DNA from: Pseudomonas vanderleydeniana
GTDB lineage: Bacteria > Pseudomonadota > Gammaproteobacteria > Pseudomonadales > Pseudomonadaceae
Assembly: GCF_014268755.2 (NCBI RefSeq)
Contig: NZ_CP077093.1
Location: 5,236,501-5,300,500 of the forward strand
DNA length: 64,000 nt
Reading direction: 5' to 3'
Shown here: one piece after another, positions 1-9,500 of the stretch
Layout of the letters: each line of letters opens with the position of its first letter
Position numbering within the stretch: the stretch's first letter is position 1
Made by a program: the position numbers and the translations under genes
Notes under the pieces: generated by a model
The model's database searches: none
What the model saw: the letters and a program-made list of their open reading frames with translations, nothing else
Told to the model about the DNA's origin: nothing

Positions 1-312
1 AAGGTCAGCATCCGCGACGGCAGCTTCAGCACCACGGACCTGTCCACCGGCCAGCGCAAGCGCCTGGCGCTGCTCAATGCCTGGCTGGAACAACGCCCGG
101 TGCTGGTGTTCGACGAATGGGCCGCCGACCAGGACCCGGCCTTCCGTCGGGTGTTCTACACCGAGCTGCTGCCCGAGCTGCGCGACCAGGGCAAGACCAT
201 CATCGTCATCTCACACGATGACCGCTACTTTCCGGTGGCCGACCAACTGGTGCGCATGCAGGCCGGGCAGATCCAGGTCGAACGGGTGCAACGCGAGGCC
301 GTACCCGCCTGA
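1..312 (+). CDS. pvdE: PvdE, cyclic peptide/pyoverdine precursor ABC exporter (3' end only)
   Basis: The frame is open from the first base and ends in TGA at 310-312, so only the last 103 residues are present. They are the end of an ABC ATPase domain: signature-like LSTGQRKRLALL near residue 15, a Walker B strand RPVLVFDEWAADQDP, and a switch histidine in VISHDDRY. The DEWAADQDP form, with Trp after the catalytic Glu, is typical of the PvdE/SyrD-type cyclic peptide exporters. In Pseudomonas, PvdE moves the acylated pyoverdine precursor from cytoplasm to periplasm for maturation. It lies directly upstream of fpvA in the same direction, as in other pyoverdine loci. The transmembrane part is outside the window. 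The identity is family knowledge plus context; the ATPase call is direct. Confidence 0.9.
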   Translation, partial: KVSIRDGSFSTTDLSTGQRKRLALLNAWLEQRPVLVFDEWAADQDPAFRRVFYTELLPELRDQGKTIIVISHDDRYFPVADQLVRMQAGQIQVERVQREAVPA

Positions 313-319
313 CCCCCGT

Positions 320-344
320 CACCCCGCGCGCAAGGCGCGGGGTG
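320..344 (+). terminator. GC-rich hairpin after pvdE
   Basis: A perfect 10-bp stem (320-329 with 335-344) and a 5-base loop begin 8 bases after the pvdE stop. No T-run follows, so it is either a weak terminator or an mRNA 3' stabiliser. The fpvA promoter element lies 9 bases downstream. Confidence 0.45.
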
Positions 345-352
345 AACCCACC

Positions 353-376
353 TAAATTGTTCTCCCGCCCGTTCGT
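353..376 (+). promoter_or_regulatory. PvdS/FpvI-type iron-starvation (IS) box upstream of fpvA
   Basis: TAAAT at 353-357, a 16-bp spacer and CGT at 374-376 match the IS-box pattern TAAAT-N16/17-CGT used by the ECF sigma factors of pyoverdine genes. It lies 183 bases upstream of the fpvA start, leaving a long leader that contains T-rich stretches. The motif is seen directly; the assignment to PvdS or FpvI is inferred, as neither sigma gene is in the window. Confidence 0.85.
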
Positions 377-559
377 TCTTCCTATAGCCAGTGCCACGAC
401 AGTCCCGCCGCATTGCGTCCCGCACGCAACGGTCATGGAAGAAAGCCCCCTCACCAAATTTTTTCTGCTTTGTTTTCCGATTTTGTCGGGCTGGTGCGTC
501 TTCTTCTCAAGTAATAACAATTCCTAGTTGCTTTTCCACACTTAGAAAGAGCTGAAAGA

Positions 560-3034
560 ATGCCGACAACACACCGACTGACCCCCTTGAGCACAGCCTT
601 GCTGATTCGCAAGATGCTGCGCTCGCCTGTCACGCTCGGCGCCATGGGGATGGCGCTGGCACTGCCGATGGCTGCGCAGGTACAGGCCCAGGAGTTCGAG
701 TTCAACATCGCCGCCCAGCCACTGGCGGCGGCCCTGCAGGAGCTGGGGCGCCAGGGCAATATCCAGGTGCTGTACAACCCGGAGCGGGTGAAGGGCCTGC
801 AGGGGGCAGCGGTCAAGGGCAAGCTCACGCCCGGCCAGGCGGCCGGTGAACTGCTGAAGAACACCGGTGTGAACTATAGCTTCCAGGGCGACACCCTGAC
901 CCTGAGCAGCACTGCAGCCACCAGCAGCTCGGGCCTGAACCTGTCGGCCACCACCATCAGCGGCCAGTCCCAGGTGCTGGGTACCAGCACCGACGGCACC
1001 GGCTCCTACACCACCGGCGCGGTGACCATCGGCAAGACCGCGCATTCGCTGCGGGAAACGCCGCAGTCGGTCACCGTCGTGACCCGCCAGCAGATGGATG
1101 ACAAGAACCTCACCAAGCTTGATGAGGTGATGGCACAGACTACCGGTATCACCCGCTCCAACCGTAACTTCGGCGGTAACGTCTTCAACTCCCGGGGCTT
1201 TACCCTGGAAGACGACAGTTACATGATCGATGGCATTCCCGGACTGGCCTACAACATGACCGGCTGGATCCGGCCTGACATGGCGGTATTCGACCGCGTC
1301 GAGGTCCTGCGTGGAGCCTCCGGGCTGTTGGTCGGTGCCGGCAACCCAGGCGGCGCGGTCAACCTGGTGCGCAAACGCCCAACTGCCGACCCGCACTTCT
1401 CGATCAGCACCAGCGCTGGTTCCTGGGACAACTACCGCATGGACCTGGACGGCAGGGGCCGACTGAACGAGCAAGGCACCTTGCGCGGTCGTGCCGTGGT
1501 CGCCTATGAGGATCGCGGCTACTTCCAGGATGGGCTGAACTCTGAAACCCCGTTACTGTACGGCATCGTCGAAGCCGACCTGAACGACTCCACAACCCTG
1601 GCGGTCGGCCTGCGCCATCAACGCACGCTCTATCATGGCTACACAATTTTCGGCCTGCCTCGCTACAGCAACGGTCGCGAGATCGACGTTTCGCGCTCCA
1701 CCTCGCTGGGCCAGGACTGGAACCGCCACGAAATCGAGGTCAACGAGGTCTTTGCCGACCTTGAACATCATCTCAACGACAACTGGACCAGCAAGGTGTC
1801 GGTGACCCAGTCGCAGAGCATGTTCAACCAGCGCGTGGCCTACTCGCAGGGTGTTCTGAACCCGGTCACCCAGAGCGGTACCGAACTCAGCAACACACAG
1901 TTCCGCCGTGAATACGTCACCAGCAAGGGTATCGACGGCCATATCTCGGGCAACTTCGACGCCTTTGGCCTGACCCATGAGTTGATGGTCGGTGCCAACT
2001 GGTCGCAGCAACACATTCTGAGCAAGCAGTCGCTGGTAGGAATCGACCTGCCGATTGACGTCTTCGATCCTAACCACCACCTTATCTCCAAGCCGGAACA
2101 GCCGGCCTGGCAGAGCCTGGACGATATCACCCAGCGTCAGTATGGCCTCTACAGCACCCTGCGCCTGCGCCTGGCCGAGCCCCTGAGTCTGGTGCTTGGT
2201 GGCCGTCTAAGCTGGTACAAGAACGACAATACGAGGTATGACTATGTTGCCACACCGACCAAAGCTACACCCAACAACTACCGTGAAGACAATAAATTCA
2301 CACCGTTCGCCGGGCTTATCTACGACCTGAACGAAGAATGGTCGTGGTACGCCAGCTATGCCGATATCTTCCGCCCGCAGAGCAATTACCGGACCGAAAC
2401 CGGCAAGAGCCTGAAACCGACCCTGGGTTCGAACTATGAAACCGGCATCAAGGGTGCGCTGTATGATGGCCGCCTGAACGTCTCCGCCGCCGTGTTCTAC
2501 ATCAAGCAGAAAGATCTGTCCCAGGAAGACACTACTGCTGATTCGAGCATCTGCGCGACATTAAACCCCAACACCGGCACCTGCTATGTAAACGGTCCCC
2601 CCAGCACCAGCAAGGGCGTAGAATTGGAAGCCAGCGGCGAAGTTGCCACCGGCTGGCAGATGAGCGCCGGCTACACCTACAACATCACCCGCAACGACGA
2701 CGGATCTTCAATCGACTCGGAAACGCCTAAACACATGCTGCGCGTTTCCACCATGTACAACCTGCAAGGCGACCTGAATCGCCTGAGCGTGGGCGGCGGT
2801 GTATCGACCCAGAGTGGCTACGTATCGCACTTCAACGGCCAGGATATTCCCAACCCGGGCCGGGCCATCTGGGATGCACGCACGCAGTACAAGCTGGACG
2901 ACAACTGGAAACTGTCGTTCGACCTGAAGAACGTCTTCGACAAGAAGTACTACGAGGCGACCGGCGAGCTGCGTCGCGGCAGCTACTACGGCGAACCTCG
3001 CAACTTCATGGTCACCCTGCGCGGCGACTTCTGA
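560..3034 (+). CDS. fpvA: FpvA, TonB-dependent ferripyoverdine receptor with signalling domain
   Basis: An 824-residue outer-membrane receptor. Residues 1-43 form a signal peptide ending in QVQA. They are followed by a secretin/TonB short N-terminal (STN) signalling domain at about 44-115 (FNIAAQPLAAALQELG, then VKGKLTPGQAAGELL). The plug domain starts near residue 155 (RETPQSVTVVTRQQMDD) and a long beta-barrel ends in the terminal Phe typical of outer-membrane proteins (TLRGDF). Receptors with an STN domain signal to an inner-membrane anti-sigma factor, FpvR in the pyoverdine system. The ATG at 560 is preceded by a weak GAAAG-type ribosome site. It lies between pvdE and the NRPS operon, which fits a receptor for the locus's own pyoverdine. 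A hairpin terminator follows 23 bases after the stop. Confidence 0.93.
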   Translation: MPTTHRLTPLSTALLIRKMLRSPVTLGAMGMALALPMAAQVQAQEFEFNIAAQPLAAALQELGRQGNIQVLYNPERVKGLQGAAVKGKLTPGQAAGELLKNTGVNYSFQGDTLTLSSTAATSSSGLNLSATTISGQSQVLGTSTDGTGSYTTGAVTIGKTAHSLRETPQSVTVVTRQQMDDKNLTKLDEVMAQTTGITRSNRNFGGNVFNSRGFTLEDDSYMIDGIPGLAYNMTGWIRPDMAVFDRVEVLRGASGLLVGAGNPGGAVNLVRKRPTADPHFSISTSAGSWDNYRMDLDGRGRLNEQGTLRGRAVVAYEDRGYFQDGLNSETPLLYGIVEADLNDSTTLAVGLRHQRTLYHGYTIFGLPRYSNGREIDVSRSTSLGQDWNRHEIEVNEVFADLEHHLNDNWTSKVSVTQSQSMFNQRVAYSQGVLNPVTQSGTELSNTQFRREYVTSKGIDGHISGNFDAFGLTHELMVGANWSQQHILSKQSLVGIDLPIDVFDPNHHLISKPEQPAWQSLDDITQRQYGLYSTLRLRLAEPLSLVLGGRLSWYKNDNTRYDYVATPTKATPNNYREDNKFTPFAGLIYDLNEEWSWYASYADIFRPQSNYRTETGKSLKPTLGSNYETGIKGALYDGRLNVSAAVFYIKQKDLSQEDTTADSSICATLNPNTGTCYVNGPPSTSKGVELEASGEVATGWQMSAGYTYNITRNDDGSSIDSETPKHMLRVSTMYNLQGDLNRLSVGGGVSTQSGYVSHFNGQDIPNPGRAIWDARTQYKLDDNWKLSFDLKNVFDKKYYEATGELRRGSYYGEPRNFMVTLRGDF

Positions 3035-3057
3035 CCGCACAAGGTTGGCGTTAAAAG

Positions 3058-3084
3058 AACCAAGGGGCGACCCTTGGTTTTTTT
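3058..3084 (+). terminator. Rho-independent terminator of fpvA
   Basis: A 9-bp stem (3058-3066 with 3071-3079), a GCGA tetraloop and a T-run through 3084 start 23 bases after the fpvA stop. Confidence 0.9.
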
Positions 3085-3100
3085 ATGGGCGACTGATTCT

Positions 3101-3231
3101 GTGGCGAGCGGGCTTGCCCGCGCTCGGCTGCGAAGCGGCCGCAAGTCCTCCGCACCCGGTACTTCTGGTACATCGGGGATGCAGGTTTCAGGGCCGCTGC
3201 GCGCCCCAGCGCGGGCAAGCCCGCTCGCCAC
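3101..3231 (+). repeat. REP doublet (REPIN-like palindrome pair), 131 bp
   Basis: GTGGCGAGCGGGCTTGCCCG at 3101-3120 is mirrored by its inverse complement ending at 3231, so the element can fold into one large hairpin. Each arm also holds a small internal palindrome (GCGGGCTTGCCCGC). This is the common Pseudomonas REP/REPIN arrangement. The same arms, spaced to give the same 131-bp length, occur four times at 55915-56960. It sits just after the fpvA terminator. No gene overlaps it. Confidence 0.88.
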
Positions 3232-3249
3232 AACAAGTTGATTCGCCCC

Positions 3250-3425
3250 AGATCACCAGATCACCAGTCACAGGGTCACAGGGTCACAGGGTCACAGGGT
3301 CACAGGTCATAGGTCATAGGTCATAGGTCATAGGGTCACAAGTCATAGGGTCACAAGTCACAGGTCACAGGTCACAGGTCACAGGTCACAGGTCACAGGT
3401 CACAGGTCACAGGTCACAGGTCACC
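3250..3425. repeat. Heptamer tandem repeat tract, unit GTCACAG
   Basis: About 175 bases made of GTCACAG-type units. The right part, from about 3355 to 3424, is a nearly perfect 7-bp repeat of roughly ten copies. The left part mixes 7- and 8-base variants (GGTCACAG, GGTCATA, GATCACCA). It lies between the fpvA and NRPS terminators and encodes nothing convincing. Such tracts gain and lose copies by slippage. Confidence 0.9.
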
Positions 3426-3459
3426 AGCAGGAAGACCGTAGCCACACTTCCATTCACAA

Positions 3460-3497
3460 CATGAAAAAGCCAGGGCATGGGCCCTGGCTTTTTCATG
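3460..3497 (-). terminator. Rho-independent terminator of the NRPS operon
   Basis: A perfect 17-bp inverted repeat (3460-3476 with 3481-3497) with a 4-base loop. On the minus strand the stem contains GCCAGGGC and ends in a T-rich arm, 15 bases beyond the stop codon of the thioesterase-containing synthetase. Its symmetry would let it work in both directions. Confidence 0.9.
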
Positions 3498-3511
3498 TCC
3501 CGCCTGCTCGG

Positions 3512-6500
3512 TCAGACTGACTTCAGACGCTCCAGCACCGCCGTCAACAAGGCCTGGGAGAGAATGATGCTGTCATGGTTCTCCTCCAGCGCCGTCGAGG
3601 CGGCCAGTCCGTTGCACGCGCACTGCTGCGCCAGGACGGCCTGCGCCGCGCCGATTTCCTCGGCGGTCTTGCTCGCCCCCGCCCACCAGCAGTCCGGCTT
3701 GACCTGCAACGGCTTGAGCGTGAAAGCCTCGCTCAGGATCGCATTGGTGCGCAGCAGGCGGTAGCCGGTCTCGATTTCATCCTGCACGGCGATATCGCGG
3801 TAGACCTCGCGCAAGCCGTCGGCACTGACACCACCGGCCAACGCGACCTGGTCGATGACCCAGTCGGCAATCACTTGCTCGTCGGTCCACTGCGCCCGCG
3901 CCTGCTCGATCAGCCCGACAATGGCCTGTTCCTCGACACCGGGGACGAAGGCCAGGAGGCTGCCGACCAGGTTCGCGAACAGGCTCTGCTCCGGTGCTGC
4001 GGCATCCGGCGCCGGCTCCTGTTCGGGCGCAAAGACCTGCAGTGCCGCCGGCAGGCTGGTGTCCACCAGGCCGAGGAAGCTCACCTGGTCGCCACCCTGC
4101 TCCAGCACATGCGCCACTTCGATCGCCAGGGCGCCACCCAGGGACCAACCCAGCAGGTTGTAGGGTCCCTCAGGCTGGGTCTGGCGGATCTGCTGGACGT
4201 AGTAGCCGACCATTTCTTCCCATGAGCGGTCGAACCAACCCGGCACCACATAGCTCTTGTTGACCAGCCCGTAGACTCGCCGGTTGTCCTTCAGTTGCCC
4301 CGCCAACGGGTAGTAGGAGTAGGTACCACCACCGCCCGGCGGCAGGCAGAACAGCGGAGCGCTATCGGTACGGCAGCCGTTCATGCCGATGACCGGCGTC
4401 TTCACTTTCGCCTCGCCTTCGCGCATGAAGTCGGCCAGGTCGGCCAATGTCTCCATCAGCAGGAAGTCATGCAGCTTGATCGTCACATCGAAGGCCTCAC
4501 GCAGCCGGCCGACCAGGGAGATCACCAGCAACGAATGCCCGCCCAGCTCGAAGAAGTTATCGTTCAAGCCGACCGTCTCGACCTTCAACAGCTCGGCCCA
4601 GATGTCGGCCAGGCGCTGTTCCAGTTCGGTCCGCGGAGCGACATGGGTACGTTGCAGCGCGCTGGCCTCCGGCAGCGGCAGCGCCTTGCGGTCAAGCTTG
4701 CCGTTCGGGGTCAGTGGCATCCGCTCCAGCAGCACCAGGTACGCGGGCACCATGTAGTCCGGCAAGCCGGCCTTCAAGTGCGCCTTGAGCTGTGCGTGCA
4801 ACGACGCCCAGGGCTGCTCGGCGCCCACGTCACTGAGCACCAGGTAGGCTGCCAGCTGCTTGCCTGTCGGCCCATCGAGATCGATGACACTGCTTTCGCG
4901 GACCGCGGCATGTTCCTGCAAGCGGGCCTCGATTTCCCCCAGCTCGATACGGAAGCCACGGATCTTCACCTGGTGATCGAGACGGCTGACGTACTCGATC
5001 ACCCCCTGCTCGCGATAACGGGTCAGGTCTCCCGTGCGGTACAGGCGCCCGCCGCCCTGCTCGTCGAACGGATCGGGCACGAAGCGTTCGGCGGTCAGTC
5101 CCGGGCGTTGATGGTAGCCACGCGCCAGGCCGTGACCACCGATCAGCAGTTCACCGCGCGCGCCCAGCGGCAAGGTCTCGAAGTCATCCCCGAGGATATG
5201 CAGGCGGGTGTTGGCGATCGGCCGGCCCAGCCAGATATCGTCGCTGGCGGTCAGGTAATGGGCGGCGGACCAGATCGTCGTCTCGGTCGGGCCGTAGACG
5301 TTCCAGACATGCCCGGCCTGCTCGATCAACCGCTGCGCCAGCTCGGCGCTCAACGCCTCGCCGCCGCAGAGGACCTTGCGTCCGGCGAGCAGGCCGGCCG
5401 GCGCCTGGTCGAGCAGCATGCGCCAGGTCGACGGGGTCGCCTGGACCAGGGTGACCGCGTTGTGCTCGATCAGCTCGACCAGCGCCTGCGGGTCCTTGTT
5501 ACCACCGTTGTCCAGCAACACCACCGAGGCACCACACATCAACGGCAGGTACAGCTCCAGGCCGGCGATATCGAATGACAGCGAAGTCAGCGACAACACC
5601 CGGTCGCGGGCATCGATCCCTGGCTGCCTGGCCATGCTGAAGAGGAAGTTGGTCAGGCCCTGGTGGCGTACCTCGACGCCCTTGGGCTTGCCGGTGGAAC
5701 CCGAGGTGTAGATCACATAGGCCAGGTTGTCCGGCAGGGCCAGATTCGCCAGCGGCGCATCGTCCACGCCATCGCGCCATTGTTCTTCACGGTCCAGGCA
5801 GAGGCTGCGCACGCCCTCGGGAAGCGGCAGGTGCTCCAGCAGCGGGCTCTGGGTCAGCAACAGTTGCAGGCCACTGTCCTGCATCATGTAGGCCAGCCGG
5901 TCCCCGGGGAAGTCCGGGTCCAGCGGCACATAGGCACCGCCGGCCTTGAGAATCGCCAGCAGGCCCAGCAGCATGTCCGGACCACGCTCGACCGCAATCC
6001 CCACCAGCACATCAGGTCCCACGCCCGCCTGGCGCAAGGTATGCGCCAACTGGTTGGAACGCAGGTCCAGCTGCCGGTAGCTCATGCGCCCGTCGCGCCA
6101 GATCAGCGCCGTGTCTTCGGGCGTGCGTGTAGCCTGGGCCTCGATCAGGCCATGCACGCAGGCCTGCTCCGGATACTCCGCCGCGGTACGGTTCCACTGC
6201 CGCTCGACCTGCTGCCGTTCGGTGTCGTCCAGCAACGGCAGGTCGGCGATCCGCCGGGTCGCATCGCTGCCGATCGCTACCAGCAATGCCCGCCAATGAC
6301 GCGCCATGCGTTCGATGGTGCTGCGGTCAAACAGCGCGGTGGCATAGGTCAGGGTCGCCCCCAGGCCTTGCTCGTGCTCACTGGTGTCCAGGGTGAGGTC
6401 GAACTGCGCGGTATGGCTGTCCAGCACCAGTCCCTGCACCTGCAGCCCGGACAGCTGGTGCCCTTCGCCACTGACCTGGCTCTGGTGGTTGTACATCACC

Positions 6501-9500
6501 TGGAACAGCGGGCTATGGCTCAGGCTGCGTTCCGGTTGCAGCGCCTCGACCAGTTGTTCGAACGGCAGGTCCTGATGCCCCTGGGCCTGCAAGGCGGTTC
6601 TCTTGACCTGCTGCAGCAGTTCGGCAAAGGTCAGCGCCGCATTGAACCGGGCCTTGAGCACCTGGGTGTTGACGAAGAAACCGATCAGCCGTTCCGTCTC
6701 GACCCGGGTCCGGTTGGCGACCGGGACGCCCACACGAATATCGTCCTGCCCGGAGTAGCGCTGCAGCAAGGTCTGGAACGAAGCCAGGAGCAGCATGAAC
6801 AGAGTGACGCCCTGCTCGCGCGCCGTGGTTTTCAGGGCCTGGACCAGTTGCGCGTCCAGCTCGACCGACAGCCGATCACCCGCATGGCTCTGCTGGGTCG
6901 GACGTGGCCGGTCCAGTGGCAGCTCGAGTACCGGCTGCTCGCCCCCCAGCTGGGCCTGCCAGTAATCCAGCTGCCGACGCTGCTCTCCCGCCTCCATCCA
7001 CTGCCGCTGCCACACGGCATAGTCGGCATATTGAATGGGCAGCGCCGGCAATTCGATCTCGCGATCCTGGCTGCAGGCTTCATACAACTGTACCAGCTCG
7101 TCGACCATGACCGGCATCGACCAGCCATCGGCAACGATGTGGTGCACGGTCAGCACCAGCACATGAGTCTGCGGCGCCAGGCGCAGCAGTTTCACCCGCA
7201 CCAGCGGGCCGTACTCCAGGTCGAATGGACGGCGGATTTCCTCATTGACGTAGCTGGCGATCTCCGCCTCGCCGGCCGGTTGCACGTCGGCATCGACCGC
7301 CAGCGAAAACGCGGCGGCGGGATGGATGACCTGCACCGCCTGCTCACCGTCCTGGTGGAACGTCGTACGCAGTACTTCATGCCGTTCGCACAGGGCCTCG
7401 AAACTGCGCCGCAGCGCCTCGACATCCAGCGCCCCCTCGAGCCGCAGGGCGGCCGGGATGTTGTAGGCGGCACTGTCCGGGTCGAGTTGCCAGAGGAACC
7501 ACTGGCGCTGCTGGGCATAGGACAGCGCCAGCGGCCGGTCACGTCCGCTGCGCAACAGGGCAGGCGCCCGGTTGAGCGTACCCTGCGCAACCCGTTCGGC
7601 GAACCCGGCCAGGTTGTCGGCTTCGAACAGCGTGCGCAGCGGCAGCTCGACATCGAGCCCCTGGCGCACTCGGGAAATCACCTGGGTCGCGATCAGCGAG
7701 TGCCCGCCCAGATCGAAGAAGTTGTCGCCCAGGCCAACCCGTTCGACCTTCAGCACCTCCTGCCAGATCCCGGCCAGGGCTTGTTCCAGTGGGGTCTGCG
7801 GCGCCTGATAGGCGAGCTGCGACAGGTTGGCCTGTGGCGCCGGCAGCGCCTTGCGGTCGACCTTGCCGTTCGGGGTCAACGGCAGCCGCTCCAGCTGGAT
7901 CAGGTAGGACGGCACCATGTAGTCCGGCAGGCCGGCCTTCAACCAATCCCTGAGCTCGCGCTGGAGCACGTCCTGCGCCGCCTCGTTCGCCTGGGCCGGG
8001 CTCGCCTCCTCGGGCACCAGGTAGGCGGCCAGTTGCTTGCCCGCCGGGCCGTCGATATCGATGACCACGGCCTCACGGACACCGGCATGTTCCTGCAGCC
8101 GCGCCTCGATTTCGCCCAGCTCGATCCGGAAACCGCGGATTTTCACCTGGTGGTCCAGACGCCCGGCGTACTCGATCACGCCGTCACCCTGGTAGAGGGT
8201 CAGGTCGCCGGTACGGTACAGGCGGCCGCCCCCCGTCGGGTCGAACGGGTCCGGGATGAACCGCTCGGCGGTCAGCCGCGGACGCTGGTGGTAACCCCGC
8301 GCCAGGCCGTCGCCACCGATCAGCAGCTCGCCGCGGGCCCCCGGCGGCAGCAGGTCGAGGTCATCACTGAGGATATGCAGGCGGGTGTTGGCGATCGGCC
8401 GGCCGAGCCAGATGTCATCGCTCGAGGTCAGGTAGTGCCGCGCCGACCAGATGGTGGTCTCGGTCGGGCCATAGACGTTCCAGACATGCCCGGCCTGCTC
8501 GATCAGCCGCTGTGCCAGTTCTGCGCTCAGCGCTTCGCCGCCACAGAGGATCCGGCAGCCGGCCAGCAAGCCTGGCGGTGCACTGTCGAGCAACATGCGC
8601 CAGGTCGACGGCGTCGCCTGGATCATCGTGACCTGCTGCTTGCCGATGATCTCCAGCAAGGCCTGCGGGTCCTTGTTCTGCTGTTGACGCAGCAGCACCA
8701 CGGCGGCGCCGCGCATCAGGGTCAGGTACAGCTCCAGCCCGGCGATGTCGAAGGACAGCGAGGTCAACGACAACACCCGGTCCGAAGACTCGATACCCGG
8801 CTGTTCGGCCATGCTGAAGAGGAAGTTCACCAGCGCCCCGTGGGGCACCGCGACGCCCTTGGGCTTGCCGGTGGAACCCGAGGTGTAGATCACGTACGCC
8901 AGGTTGCCCGGCTGTGCCAGATTGGCCAGCGGTGCGTCGCTGAACCCTTGCAGCCAGTCCTGCGACGAGTCGAGGAACAGGCTGCGCACTTCGGCCCCCA
9001 CGGCCTGGTGGAGGCCCAGGTGGCTCTGGGTCAGCAGCAACGCCAGCCCGCTGTCCTGCACCATGTACACCAGGCGATCCGCCGGGAAATCCGGGTCCAA
9101 CGGCACATAGGCGCCGCCAGCCTTGAGGATCGCCAGCAGGCCTACCAGCATCTGCGGGCCGCGTTCCAGGGCCACGCCGACCAGCACGTCCGGGCCGACG
9201 CCCAGCTCCCGCAACTGGCGCGCCAGTCGGTTGGAATGCCGGTCCAGCTGCTGGTAGCTCATGTCCGCATCATCGAACAGCAGGGCCGTCGCCTGCGGTG
9301 TTACACGGCTCTGTTCGGCGATCAGCTCATGAATGCAGCGATCGGTCGGGTAACGGGCCTCACTCCGGTTCCAGTCGACGATGATGCGCTGGCGCTCGTC
9401 GTCGCCCAGCATCGGCAGTTCGACCACGCGCCGGTGGGCACCGCAGGCAATGGCCGCCAGCAGGTTGCGCCAGTGCCCGGCCATGCGCTCGATGGTCGAG

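Noticed and set aside
3250..3425. Heptamer tract considered as CRISPR or plasmid-type iterons
   Set aside because: Units are 7-8 bases with no spacers, and there is no replication gene or AT-rich segment next to it.
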